A stretch of DNA of 64,000 bases from Flagellimonas_A sp039592695 (GTDB lineage Bacteria > Bacteroidota > Bacteroidia > Flavobacteriales > Flavobacteriaceae). A program made the position numbers and the translations under genes. Of the stretch, positions 46,464 through 55,404 are shown piece by piece. Location: assembly GCF_039592695.1 (NCBI RefSeq), contig NZ_JBBUTK010000001.1, positions 310,001 to 374,000 on the forward strand, in the 5' to 3' direction. The stretch's first letter is position 1. Each line of letters starts with the position of its first letter. Below the pieces are notes generated by a model that worked only from the letters and a program-made list of their open reading frames with translations, was not told the origin of the DNA and did no database searches.

Positions 46464-48707
46464 TTATTCTATCTCAAAACTTCCGGTCAATCCATCTACC
46501 GAGCTACCCCCAACCATGATATTGAATGTTCCGCCTTCGACTACCCAATCGTAATTGTGGTCATAAAAGCCCAATTCTTTTTCGGTCAAGGTAAAGTTCA
46601 CGGTTTGTGATGCGCCTGCATCCAAAGCAATTTTTTCAAAGCCCTTTAATTCTTTGATGGGGCGTACGATACTTGCCACCGGGTCGTTAAGGTAGAGTTG
46701 TACCACCTCTTCGCCGGCCAAATTGCCTGTATTGGTGACAGTTGCCAAAACTTTTACGGCCTTAGGATCGGTAGCATCAATTTGGAGGTTATCATAAGCA
46801 AAAGTGGTGTAACTGAGACCATACCCAAAAGGATAGAGAGCTGTATTTTTTTCATCCCCATAATGGCTCCAAAAAACCAATTGATTGTCATCTGGCCTAC
46901 CCGTACTGTAGCGATTGTAATATAGTGGCATTTGTCCAACACTTCGTGGAAAACTCATGGGCAACTTACCACCTGGGTTATAATCGCCGAACAGGACCTG
47001 TGCAATGGCATTGCCGGTTTGGCTGCCCAACTGCCAGGTTTCTATAATGGCGGGGATATGTTCATCTTCCCAGGGCAAGGCCAACGGTCTGCCGTTCATC
47101 AAAATGAGCACGATATTTTTGTTTACTTCGTAAACCGCTTTGAGCAATTCGGGTTGTAGGCCAGGTAAATCCAATTGGGTGCGGCTACGGCCCTCACCGC
47201 TCATAAAACCATGTTCGCCCAATACCATGACCACCACTTGGGCAGTTGCCGCAGCCTCTACCGCTTCTTGCATACCTTTTTTATCATCCTTTATGGTCAC
47301 ATGATGCAGAAAATCGGCTTTGTCATCAAAAATCTTTGGCCCTTGTACAAATAGGTAATCTTTGGTGTAATTATCCAATCCCTCCAAAAATGAAACGGCA
47401 GAGTTGTTATCTGATGCCAAACGCCAGCTACCCAGTGGACTGTTTTTATCATCTGCCAAATCACCAATGACCACGATGCCTTTTTGGTCTTTTTTCAAAG
47501 GCAAGAGGTTGTTCTCGTTTTTCAATAAAACGATGGATTTCTTCGCCATATCAAGCACCCCTGCCAAATGGTCTTCATGAAAAAGCCGTTCTTTTTCTCG
47601 CGTTGGATTACAATACCGATAAGGGTCGTCAAACAGACCCAGTTCAAATTTCACACGTAGAATCCGCCGTACGGCATCATCAATCAGTTTTTTATCCACT
47701 TTACCAGCTTTTACACTTTCAGCCAGATGGGTGACATAGGCAGTGGATTCCATATCCATATCGGAACCTGCTTTTGCAGCCAATTCCCCCGCATGGGCCA
47801 AATTTTTGGCATGGCCATGAGGTTCCATTTCACCAATGGATCCCCAATCGGAAATCACAAAGCCATCAAAACCCCATTTCCCCTTTAAAATGTCGCGTTG
47901 CAGAAAACCATCCCCGGTTACGGGAATTCCATTAAGAATATTAAAACCATTCATAAGTGTCTTCACATCGGCTTCTACGGCTGCTTTGAATGGAGGCAAA
48001 ACCACGTTGAAGAGTGTATTGGTGCCTATATCCACAGTATTGTAATCACGCCCGCCCTGGGCAAACCCATAGCCTGCAAAATGTTTGGCACAGGCGGCTA
48101 TGGTGTAATTGGCGGATAGGTCATCGCCCTGGAACCCTTTTACGCGCGCAACACCTATCTTTGAACCCAGATAAGGGTCTTCGCCACCACCTTCCATGAC
48201 CCGCCCCCAACGAGCATCACGCGAGATATCGACCATCGGGGCAAAGGTCCAATTAAGGCCAACAGCAGAGGCCTCATCAGCTGCAATAGCCGCAGATTTT
48301 TGAATAGCCTCCAAATCCCAACTCGCAGCCTCCGCCAACGGAATAGGGGATTGGATTTTGTAGCCGTGAATCACATCATATCCAAAAATCAAAGGAATGC
48401 CCAATCGACTCTCTTTCACGACCAATTCTTGTAATTTTCTGACTTCATCGACCCCATGTACATTCAACATCGATCCTACCCACCCTTTTTTTAGATGTTC
48501 GTATTTCATGGCGGCATTGCCCCCTTCAGGTGCTGGGCCTGTGGCATCATAAAAACCGTTGTATTGATTCATTTGGCCAACTTTCTCTTCAAGTGTCATT
48601 TTGACAAGTAGCTCATCAATCTGTTGTTCAAAATCTTGTTGGGCCGTTAGATTCGTGTTGAAAATCAAAAGAAGTAGAAATGCAATGAAAGAGGTTCGAA
48701 GTTTCAT
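46464..48707 (-). CDS. bglX: Periplasmic beta-glucosidase, GH3
   Basis: 747 residues. Signal peptide (about 1-22); GH3 N-terminal barrel (about 55-350) with GFVISDWGSIGEM (about 279-291) containing the nucleophile Asp; GH3 C-terminal domain with LGEHGFMSGEGRSRTQLDLP (about 496-515), part of the acid/base region; and a C-terminal FN3-like domain (about 650-745). Length and architecture match BglX. Hydrolyses beta-glucosides or related beta-linked sugars in the periplasm. First gene of the six-gene minus-strand run; a signal peptide is common to all its members except DUF2200. Confidence 0.93.
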   Translation of the reverse strand: MKLRTSFIAFLLLLIFNTNLTAQQDFEQQIDELLVKMTLEEKVGQMNQYNGFYDATGPAPEGGNAAMKYEHLKKGWVGSMLNVHGVDEVRKLQELVVKESRLGIPLIFGYDVIHGYKIQSPIPLAEAASWDLEAIQKSAAIAADEASAVGLNWTFAPMVDISRDARWGRVMEGGGEDPYLGSKIGVARVKGFQGDDLSANYTIAACAKHFAGYGFAQGGRDYNTVDIGTNTLFNVVLPPFKAAVEADVKTLMNGFNILNGIPVTGDGFLQRDILKGKWGFDGFVISDWGSIGEMEPHGHAKNLAHAGELAAKAGSDMDMESTAYVTHLAESVKAGKVDKKLIDDAVRRILRVKFELGLFDDPYRYCNPTREKERLFHEDHLAGVLDMAKKSIVLLKNENNLLPLKKDQKGIVVIGDLADDKNSPLGSWRLASDNNSAVSFLEGLDNYTKDYLFVQGPKIFDDKADFLHHVTIKDDKKGMQEAVEAAATAQVVVMVLGEHGFMSGEGRSRTQLDLPGLQPELLKAVYEVNKNIVLILMNGRPLALPWEDEHIPAIIETWQLGSQTGNAIAQVLFGDYNPGGKLPMSFPRSVGQMPLYYNRYSTGRPDDNQLVFWSHYGDEKNTALYPFGYGLSYTTFAYDNLQIDATDPKAVKVLATVTNTGNLAGEEVVQLYLNDPVASIVRPIKELKGFEKIALDAGASQTVNFTLTEKELGFYDHNYDWVVEGGTFNIMVGGSSVDGLTGSFEIE

Positions 48708-48840
48708 AATGCTCTGATTAGTTGTAGCCTACAAGATACGATTCCATAGAAGAATGAAAAAAGGACAACGATTAGCTTTTTTAAAATTTATAGCTCGGTA
48801 AGTTTTTTATTAAGATGGATTCGAATTGCCCCGTACTTCT

Positions 48841-48848
48841 TAGCTTTG
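48841..48848 (+). promoter_or_regulatory. -7 element of the mazG promoter
   Basis: TAGCTTTG (TAnnTTTG) 16 bases before the ATG of mazG. A second match, TAATTTTG at 48857-48864, abuts the start codon and is less likely. Confidence 0.4.
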
Positions 48849-48864
48849 AGAACATATAATTTTG

Positions 48865-49641
48865 ATGATAAATACGAGAGAAGAACAGTTACAAGCCTTT
48901 GACCGATTGTTGACCATTATGGATGAGCTTCGGGAGCAGTGCCCGTGGGACAAAAAACAGACCCTACAATCTTTACGTCACCTGACCATTGAAGAGACGT
49001 ATGAACTTGGGGATGCCATACTCGATAACGATTTGGATGAGGTCAAAAAAGAGTTGGGTGATTTGTTGTTGCATATCGTATTCTATGCGAAAATCGGCTC
49101 TGAAACCAATGATTTTGACATTGCCGATGTAGCCAATGATATCTGTGAAAAGCTGATTAATCGTCATCCACACATTTATGGTGATGTAAAGGTCAACAAT
49201 GAAGAGGAGGTCAAGCAAAACTGGGAGAGCATCAAGCTCAAAGAGGGCAAAAAAAGTGTGTTACAGGGCGTACCGAAAAGTCTGCCTGCCTTGGTGAAGG
49301 CCAATCGCATTCAAGAAAAGGTAGCTGGGGTCGGTTTTGACTGGGAAAAGCCTGAACAGGTCTTTGAGAAGTTGAAAGAAGAATTGGGTGAACTACAAGA
49401 TGAAATCAGATTGGGTCATAGTGATGAAATCGAGGCCGAATTTGGTGACGTACTGTTTTCAATGGTCAACTATGCACGGTTTTTAGATATTAACCCCGAA
49501 AATGCTTTGGAAAGAACCAACAAGAAATTCATAAAACGCTTTCAGCATCTTGAAAAACGTGCCAAAGAAAATGGCAAGACCCTAAAAAAGATGTCTTTGG
49601 CAGAAATGGATATGTTTTGGGAAGAGGCAAAGGGGTTATAG
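48865..49641 (+). CDS. mazG: Nucleoside triphosphate pyrophosphohydrolase MazG
   Basis: 258 residues from ATG 48865 (a TTG one codon earlier is in frame). Two tandem MazG domains: RLLTIMDELREQCPWDKKQT (about 9-28), the EETYELGD and KKELGDLLLHIVFYAKI helices with metal EExxE/ExxD residues, and the second copy with KLKEELGELQDEI and EAEFGDVLFSMVNYAR (about 190-205). Hydrolyses dNTPs and NTPs to monophosphates, and may lower (p)ppGpp under stress. In Bacteroidota it often lies near DUF5606 and def, but here it is 10 kb away. Confidence 0.95.
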   Translation: MINTREEQLQAFDRLLTIMDELREQCPWDKKQTLQSLRHLTIEETYELGDAILDNDLDEVKKELGDLLLHIVFYAKIGSETNDFDIADVANDICEKLINRHPHIYGDVKVNNEEEVKQNWESIKLKEGKKSVLQGVPKSLPALVKANRIQEKVAGVGFDWEKPEQVFEKLKEELGELQDEIRLGHSDEIEAEFGDVLFSMVNYARFLDINPENALERTNKKFIKRFQHLEKRAKENGKTLKKMSLAEMDMFWEEAKGL

Positions 49642-49680
49642 TTGAAAAGCAATCGATTTTTTTAAAACTAAACATATCAT

Positions 49681-49698
49681 ACTGAGCGCAGTCGAAGT
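49681..49698 (+). repeat. Dispersed repeat ACTGAGCGCAGTCGAAGT, copy 2
   Basis: Same 17-18-bp core as 5871-5888, in the 82-bp gap between mazG and the MATE gene, preceded by ATCAT. Confidence 0.6.
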
Positions 49699-49723
49699 GC
49701 CAACCATCAAATCAGATTGAAAA

Positions 49724-51097
49724 TTGTTTGACCGATACACCAAAGAATTTCGTTACAATCTAAAATTGGCATCGCCTGTGGTTTTGGGCATGCTCGGCCA
49801 CACTTTTGTGGCATTTGCCGATAACATCATGGTAGGTCAGTTGGGTACCGCAGAGCTAGCTGCAGTTTCATTGGGCAACAGTTTGGTGCTCATGTTCATG
49901 TATGTGGGCATTGGCTTTTCAACCGCCATCACGCCATTGGTCGCCGAAGCAGATGGTGCGAATGACCCATCAGAAGCCAAAAAGGTGATGAAGCATGGCC
50001 TATTGCTTTGTACCATTCTCGGTGCGACCCTTTTTATTTTGATTTTGGCCTGCAAACCACTTTTGTACATGGCCAAGCAACCCGAAGAAGTGGTCACATT
50101 GGCGATCCCCTATTTGAATCTAGTAGCGGCCTCAATCATACCCATGATTATTTTTCAGGCCTTTCGGCAGTTTTCAGAGGGAATGTCGCAAACAAAATAC
50201 CCCATGTATGCCACTATTTTGGCAAATGTGCTGAACATTATCATCAATTACCTGTTGATTTTTGGTGCGCTTGGATTTCCTAAAATGGGTATTGTCGGTG
50301 CTGCAATCGGAACCTTGGTATCACGGGTCGTCATGTTGGGCTTTTTGTATTTTTTGCTCCGATACAATAAAAAATATCAAGGATTTGTCACCGGTTTCAA
50401 TTTCAGGACTATAGAAACCAATATGCTGAAGAAGCAAATCAATTTGGGTTTTCCGTCATCGATGCAGGTGTTCTTTGAAGTGGCCATATTCACTGCCGCC
50501 ATTTGGTTGAGTGGAATCCTCGGTAAGAATCCACAGGCTGCCAATCAGATTGCGCTCAATCTGAGCAGTATGACCTATATGGTGGGTGTGGGGCTTGGTG
50601 TTGCGGCCATGGTACGCGTGGGCAACCAGAAAGGATTGCAAAATTTTGGGGAACTCCGTCGAATTGGCAAATCCATTTTTTTTCTGGCATTGATCATTGA
50701 AATTGTTTTTGCTGCATTGTTCTTATTGGGCCGAGATTGGTTGCCCACCATTTATTTGGATTTGGATGACCCTGCTAATAAGATGGACAATGCAGAAGTA
50801 ATCGTATTGGCTGCAAAACTATTGTTGGTCGCCGCATTTTTTCAGATTTCTGATGGCATTCAGGTTGTTGTTCTCGGGGCCCTCAGAGGATTGCAAGATG
50901 TCAAGATTCCGACACTTATCACTTTTGTTGCGTATTGGTTGGTGGGTTTCCCCATATCCTATTATTTGGGTCTGCACACCGAATTGAAGAGTATGGGAAT
51001 TTGGATCGGATTGCTTTCTGGCCTGACCGTATCTGCCATATTGTTGTATCTTCGATTCAACAATTTGACCAGGGCGTTAATCATAAAAAGTGACTAA
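49724..51097 (+). CDS. MATE family efflux transporter
   Basis: 457 residues with twelve predicted membrane helices in two similar halves. ASPVVLGMLGHTFVAFADNI (about 16-35) and the second-half counterpart at MQVFFEVAIFTAAIW are the usual entry helices; NLSSMTYMVGVGLGVAAMVR fits the MatE Pfam pattern. Exports cationic drugs or metabolites by Na+ or H+ antiport across the inner membrane. The start is TTG 49724. The stop overlaps the next start (TAATG), so the 75-aa protein is translationally coupled. Confidence 0.93.
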   Translation: MFDRYTKEFRYNLKLASPVVLGMLGHTFVAFADNIMVGQLGTAELAAVSLGNSLVLMFMYVGIGFSTAITPLVAEADGANDPSEAKKVMKHGLLLCTILGATLFILILACKPLLYMAKQPEEVVTLAIPYLNLVAASIIPMIIFQAFRQFSEGMSQTKYPMYATILANVLNIIINYLLIFGALGFPKMGIVGAAIGTLVSRVVMLGFLYFLLRYNKKYQGFVTGFNFRTIETNMLKKQINLGFPSSMQVFFEVAIFTAAIWLSGILGKNPQAANQIALNLSSMTYMVGVGLGVAAMVRVGNQKGLQNFGELRRIGKSIFFLALIIEIVFAALFLLGRDWLPTIYLDLDDPANKMDNAEVIVLAAKLLLVAAFFQISDGIQVVVLGALRGLQDVKIPTLITFVAYWLVGFPISYYLGLHTELKSMGIWIGLLSGLTVSAILLYLRFNNLTRALIIKSD

Positions 51098-51324
51098 TGG
51101 AGTTGCCAAAATTTCTTCTTGGAGACAATACGGATTATCCATCGGCGATTTTTATCATCCACACCGAATATCCCAGATTCATCATCAATTTGGAAAATGA
51201 TGAGGTCGAATGGCTTGAAGAATTTTCTCAAGAGGATGAAAAAGAACTGGCCGCTGAGGCAGAACGTTTGATTGAAGCGGCAACAGCATTTTACGACCGT
51301 GAAATTGCACGATATGATGACTGA
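51097..51324 (+). CDS. 75-residue acidic protein, unknown
   Basis: 75 residues, no signal or membrane segment. Strand-rich N-terminus (PKFLLGDNTDYPSAIFIIHT, then YPRFIINLEND) and a strongly acidic amphipathic helix at the C-terminus (WLEEFSQEDEKELAAEAERL). I recognise it only as a conserved-looking flavobacterial small protein. It is locked in a tight operon (one-base overlap with MATE upstream, two-base gap to PAP2 downstream), so it is a real gene and may serve the envelope function of its neighbours. Confidence 0.75.
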   Translation: MELPKFLLGDNTDYPSAIFIIHTEYPRFIINLENDEVEWLEEFSQEDEKELAAEAERLIEAATAFYDREIARYDD

Positions 51325-51326
51325 CC

Positions 51327-51896
51327 ATGATTGAGAAACTCGTACAATGGGATCGGGAAACCTTTCTCTATCTCAATGGGCTGGGCACCGAAACTTGGGA
51401 TGCCTTCTGGATGTTCATTACCGACAGCATCACCTCAATACCCTTGTATGCGGTACTGCTCTTTTTAACCTATCGCTATTTGGGCTTGAAAAAAACAGGT
51501 CTGATTATTATGGCCGTAGTGCTTTTGATTACCAACACGGACCAACTTTCAAATTTTTTTAAATATGGCGTTCAACGTTTACGACCCTGTCATGACCCTG
51601 AAATCAGTGATGTGATGCGGTTGGTCAAAAGCTACTGTGGCGGTAAGTTTGCCTACTTTTCGGCACATGCGGCCAATTCGTTTGCCGTGGCATCGTTTTT
51701 CACTTTTCTTTTCGGAAAAAAATACAAGATATTGGTCTCTTTTTTAGTGCTTTGGGCCTGTATCGTGGCCTACAGCAGAATCTATATTGGGGTGCATTTT
51801 CCGCTTGATGTGTTGACCGGAGCACTTGTGGGTGGTTTCTTCGGTTGGTTGTATTACAAGTTGTATATATTTGCGGCTCAGAAATTTGGGCTATGA
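51327..51896 (+). CDS. PAP2 family membrane phosphatase
   Basis: 189 residues with five to six helices. Phosphatase motifs: KYGVQRLRP (about 76-84; K-x5-RP), SAHAANSFA (about 112-120; SGH-like with Ala in place of Gly) and SRIYIGVHFPLDV (about 151-163; SR-x5-H-x3-D). Removes phosphate from lipid phosphates such as undecaprenyl pyrophosphate or lipid A on the outer face of the inner membrane. Its stop overlaps the start of the GT39 gene (ATGA), which fits recycling of the polyprenyl carrier or preparing lipid A for the sugar transfer. Confidence 0.92.
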   Translation: MIEKLVQWDRETFLYLNGLGTETWDAFWMFITDSITSIPLYAVLLFLTYRYLGLKKTGLIIMAVVLLITNTDQLSNFFKYGVQRLRPCHDPEISDVMRLVKSYCGGKFAYFSAHAANSFAVASFFTFLFGKKYKILVSFLVLWACIVAYSRIYIGVHFPLDVLTGALVGGFFGWLYYKLYIFAAQKFGL

Positions 51897-53551
51897 TATC
51901 ATCGACCAGATATTGGTTTCTGCTTTCACTCATTGTACTGGTATATATTTTAGGGCTTTTTGTCACTCTTTTTGAGAATGACTCGGCACAGTTTGCCGTC
52001 ATGGCCATGCGCATGGTACAAGAAAATGATTTTATAAGCCTTTTTAAAGGCCCCAACGACTATCTTGACAAACCGCACATGCACTACTGGCTGGCGGCTC
52101 TTTCCTTCAAGATTTTCGGTATTCACGACTGGGCGTATCGCATTCCAGCCTTACTTGCGACCCTTTTGGGGGCTTACAGTTGCTACGGTTTGGGCAAATT
52201 GCTCTACAACAGTGATGTCGGAAAGTTTTCGGCCTTGATTTTCATGACCGCCCAGACCATCGTACTCTCTGTCATCGATGTTCGTACCGATGCCGTATTG
52301 ACAGGGTTTACCATTTTTTCCATCTGGCAACTGGCAACTTACATTGAAAAGAATTCATTGACCAATATTTTGTTGGGCGCTTTTGGTGCGGGCATTGCCT
52401 TTTCGACCAAAGGCCAAATCGCTTTGTTGGTCATTGGCATCTCTTTGCTTTGCCATTTGGCCTATACCCGAAAATGGAAATGTTTGTTGAGCTATAAGGT
52501 ATTGCTGGCATTGGTCATTTTTTGTTTGACAATCACTCCAATACTCTATGCGTACTACCAACAGTTTGATTTGCATCCTGAAAAGGTGATTCGCGGTAAA
52601 AGCAACCGCAGTGGAATATTGTTCATTCTTTGGGAGCAAAGTTTTGAACGCCTCAGCGGTGAGGGGCATGGCAAGAACAGTGAAGATTATTTTTTCTTTT
52701 TCCATACATTTTTATGGGTTTTTCTACCGTGGACGGTATTGGCACTTTTTGCTTACTGGTGGCGTGTAAAGGCCTTTATCAAAATCAAGTTTCGGTACAA
52801 CGGTAAATTTGAGTTTTTGACGGTAGGTGGTATTACCATCATTTTTTTCATCATAAGCTTTGCCCAGTTCAAACTGCCCCACTACATGAACGTTTTGATA
52901 CCGCTTTATGCTGTTTTGACTGCCTCTTACCTGCACAAACTGTATGAACATGGTAAAGGAAAGGAAATCCGTTTTTTGCTCGGCATTCAATACTTCATTC
53001 TCAGTCTGGTCTTTATTGCAGTGCTGTTGGTCTGCTTCTATGTTTTTAAGCACGAATCGATTTGGAATTATGTGGCCCTTTTTGCCGTTCTTCTGGTCAC
53101 GGCATATTTCTGCTTAAAACAAGAAGCCTATTATATGCGGATAGTTACTATCTCTGTTTGCAGTTCTTTATTGCTGAATGCGGTGCTGAACGGCCATTTT
53201 TATCCCGACTTATTAAAATACCAAGCAGGGTCATCAATGGCCCATTTGGTGAAGGAAAATGAAATTGCTTCGGATGATATCTACAAGATTGGCAAAGACC
53301 ACACCTGGGCACTTGATTTTTACAATCGCAAACCCATAAAGATCACCACACTCTCTGAACTGGCCAATAAAGAAAATATTTGGATTTATGGCGATGACAA
53401 TGATTTGCAACAATTAGAAAATGCAGGATTTGATTGGGACCGCCAGTTGACCGTCAACCACTTTAGGATTACCCGGTTGAACTTGAAATTTTTAAATTCA
53501 TTGATGCGCGAAAGTCAATTGAGCAATAGATATTTAGTACACCTTCACTGA
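51893..53551 (+). CDS. Glycosyltransferase family 39 (ArnT-like)
   Basis: 552 residues from ATG 51893, which overlaps the PAP2 stop; an ORF start further upstream lies inside the PAP2 gene. About eleven helices. The first loop has FENDSAQFAVMAMRMVQEND (about 25-44) and then YLDKPHMHYWLAAL (about 56-69), the DKPPxxYW-like motif of ArnT/PMT-type enzymes. These take a sugar from polyprenyl phosphate and place it on lipid A or a protein in the periplasm. The convergent GT2 and flippase-like genes next door could supply this donor. Confidence 0.9.
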   Translation: MISSTRYWFLLSLIVLVYILGLFVTLFENDSAQFAVMAMRMVQENDFISLFKGPNDYLDKPHMHYWLAALSFKIFGIHDWAYRIPALLATLLGAYSCYGLGKLLYNSDVGKFSALIFMTAQTIVLSVIDVRTDAVLTGFTIFSIWQLATYIEKNSLTNILLGAFGAGIAFSTKGQIALLVIGISLLCHLAYTRKWKCLLSYKVLLALVIFCLTITPILYAYYQQFDLHPEKVIRGKSNRSGILFILWEQSFERLSGEGHGKNSEDYFFFFHTFLWVFLPWTVLALFAYWWRVKAFIKIKFRYNGKFEFLTVGGITIIFFIISFAQFKLPHYMNVLIPLYAVLTASYLHKLYEHGKGKEIRFLLGIQYFILSLVFIAVLLVCFYVFKHESIWNYVALFAVLLVTAYFCLKQEAYYMRIVTISVCSSLLLNAVLNGHFYPDLLKYQAGSSMAHLVKENEIASDDIYKIGKDHTWALDFYNRKPIKITTLSELANKENIWIYGDDNDLQQLENAGFDWDRQLTVNHFRITRLNLKFLNSLMRESQLSNRYLVHLH

Positions 53552-53553
53552 AT

Positions 53554-54429
53554 CTATGATTCTGTGGCCTCCAGTTTAGGTTTCTTAAAGTGGTAGAAAA
53601 TCCCCGTAAGGGATACCAATGCTGTTATCAAAAAGAAGACCAAGCTCACCGCTATGGAAGTGTTCGCATCCAAGCCCAACCATTTTGCCCCGTACAGAAA
53701 AGTGACCTCACGACTACCGATGCCGCCAATGGTCAAGGGCAGCACGGATACAATGGAGGATGCCAGAAAAATGAACAAATAGGAGAGCATGTGCATTTCT
53801 ATGGATAGGGATTTCAATATGAAAAACACCGCTATCAATTGTAGCAATTGAATGATGGCCGAATAGCCAAAAGACTTCCAGAAAATCGGAAGCGTATAAG
53901 AAAAGAATTTTTTAGTGGCTGTCCAGAAAATCACTATCGCTAGGGGGATGCCAACCAAAAAAAGATATCGAAATCTAAATAAAAATTCATTTTTGAGTAC
54001 GAGCGCCAAAATACATCCATAGATAAAAATCAATAACATTCCACTTAGCCTGTCCAACAATAATACCGCCACTACCTTTTTTGTGCCGGGTTGAAACCGT
54101 TTTTGCACTACGTAACCCTTGTAGGCATCACCCCCGATGCCGCCCGGAAGAAAAAGGTTGTAGAACATGCCCAAAAGGTAGAGTTTCAGGTTGCTGAGTT
54201 CGGTCAGGGGGGCATCAATTTGATGAAAATAAAGGTTCAGCCGAAACGCATTGAAGATTTTTGAAGCAATAAAAAGCAGCAATGCGCACAGCAAGTAAAA
54301 AGGCTTCGATGTTTGAAATACTTCAACAACATCCTTAAGATTTATTTTAGTGAAAATGAAATAGATGAGTGCCGCACTGATAACGACTTTGAGTACGGCA
54401 AAAAGTTTTTTACGCTGCTTTTCCGTCAC
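53554..54429 (-). CDS. Lysylphosphatidylglycerol synthase TM-region family protein (flippase-like)
   Basis: 291 residues with seven to eight helices and the UPF0104/LPG_synthase_TM pattern: NLKLYLLGMFYNLFLPGGIG (about 79-98), GDAYKGYV and LPLTIGGIGSREVTF (about 229-243). It lacks the aminoacyl-transfer domain of MprF, so it is the membrane part only, a lipid-flipping or scaffold role. The GTG start at 54429 overlaps the end of the GT2 gene by 20 bases. With that GT2 it could deliver a polyprenyl-phosphate sugar across the membrane. Confidence 0.87.
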   Translation of the reverse strand: MTEKQRKKLFAVLKVVISAALIYFIFTKINLKDVVEVFQTSKPFYLLCALLLFIASKIFNAFRLNLYFHQIDAPLTELSNLKLYLLGMFYNLFLPGGIGGDAYKGYVVQKRFQPGTKKVVAVLLLDRLSGMLLIFIYGCILALVLKNEFLFRFRYLFLVGIPLAIVIFWTATKKFFSYTLPIFWKSFGYSAIIQLLQLIAVFFILKSLSIEMHMLSYLFIFLASSIVSVLPLTIGGIGSREVTFLYGAKWLGLDANTSIAVSLVFFLITALVSLTGIFYHFKKPKLEATES

Positions 54430-55372
54430 CGATAGTGATTTTTTTGATGCGGTAGGGGCGCTTCTGTTGCGATTCGTAGTAGGTGCGTATCAACAGTTCC
54501 ATCACAATGCCAATTGTAAATAACTGTATCCCCCCAAGGATGAACATCATACCAAAGATCAACAGGGGGCGGGTGCCAATGTCTTCGCCAAAACCAAATT
54601 TCACGACCAAAAGATAAGCTTCTATCAGTACCCCCAAGATGATGAGCAATACCCCAAAAATGCCGAAAAGGTGTATGGGGCGTTGAAAATATTTTCTGAT
54701 GAAGAGCAAGAGCATCATATCGGCCACCACCTTGAAAACACGCTCTAGACCATATTTTGATTTACCGGCATGGCGCGCATGGTGCTTTACGGGCACTTGT
54801 TTTATCTGTGCCCCCTCTAAATGCGCCAGCAGTGTGATGAAACGGTGCATTTCACCGTAGAGGTTCAACCCTTTTGCTATGTCTTTGGTGAAGACCTTCA
54901 AGGCACAGCCATTGTCTTTGATATCCAACTTGGTCACCCTGCGTACCAAGAAATTGGCAATCTTTGACGGTATTTTCTTGACCAAAGAATCTTTCCTTTT
55001 TTGCCGGATGCCCGTAATCAAGTCATATTCACCGCTGACCGCATGTTCTAACATCTGTGGTATGTCAGAGGGATCGTTCTGAAGGTCACCATCCATTGTG
55101 ATGATATACTCACCTTCAGCATAATCGATTCCAGCAGCCAGGGCCAGGCTTTGCCCGTAGTTTTTCTTCAGTTCAATAAGGTGCACCTTTTCATCATCCA
55201 TGTTCTTGACCACCGTTCGGGTAGCATCGGTAGAAAAATCATCCACATAAATGATTTGATAGTTATACCCTGCAAGGGCTTCGTGAATTTTCTTGGTAAG
55301 CAGCACCACATTTTCCTCTTCATTGTAAAGTGGAACGACTATAGATAAAAGAGAATCGGTGACAACGCCCAT
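54410..55372 (-). CDS. Polyprenyl-phosphate glycosyltransferase, GT2 (DPM1/ArnC-like)
   Basis: 320 residues. N-terminal GT-A domain: SIVVPLYNEEENVVLLTKKI (about 10-29), IIYVDDFSTDATR, YIITMDGDLQNDP (about 89-101) with the DGD and the LQNDP block typical of DPM1/GtrB-type enzymes. Two C-terminal helices (about 235-255 and 270-292) anchor it. Makes a polyprenyl-phosphate-linked monosaccharide on the cytoplasmic side. Overlaps the flippase-like gene by 20 bases. Confidence 0.92.
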   Translation of the reverse strand: MGVVTDSLLSIVVPLYNEEENVVLLTKKIHEALAGYNYQIIYVDDFSTDATRTVVKNMDDEKVHLIELKKNYGQSLALAAGIDYAEGEYIITMDGDLQNDPSDIPQMLEHAVSGEYDLITGIRQKRKDSLVKKIPSKIANFLVRRVTKLDIKDNGCALKVFTKDIAKGLNLYGEMHRFITLLAHLEGAQIKQVPVKHHARHAGKSKYGLERVFKVVADMMLLLFIRKYFQRPIHLFGIFGVLLIILGVLIEAYLLVVKFGFGEDIGTRPLLIFGMMFILGGIQLFTIGIVMELLIRTYYESQQKRPYRIKKITIGDGKAA

Positions 55373-55404
55373 AGGTCATTTTTGGCTGGGCAAATTTACC
55401 TTTT

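Noticed and set aside
53967..53982. TCTAAATAA half-site resembling the 9-5-9 operator
   Set aside because: Lies inside the flippase-like coding sequence with no second half-site at the correct spacing.
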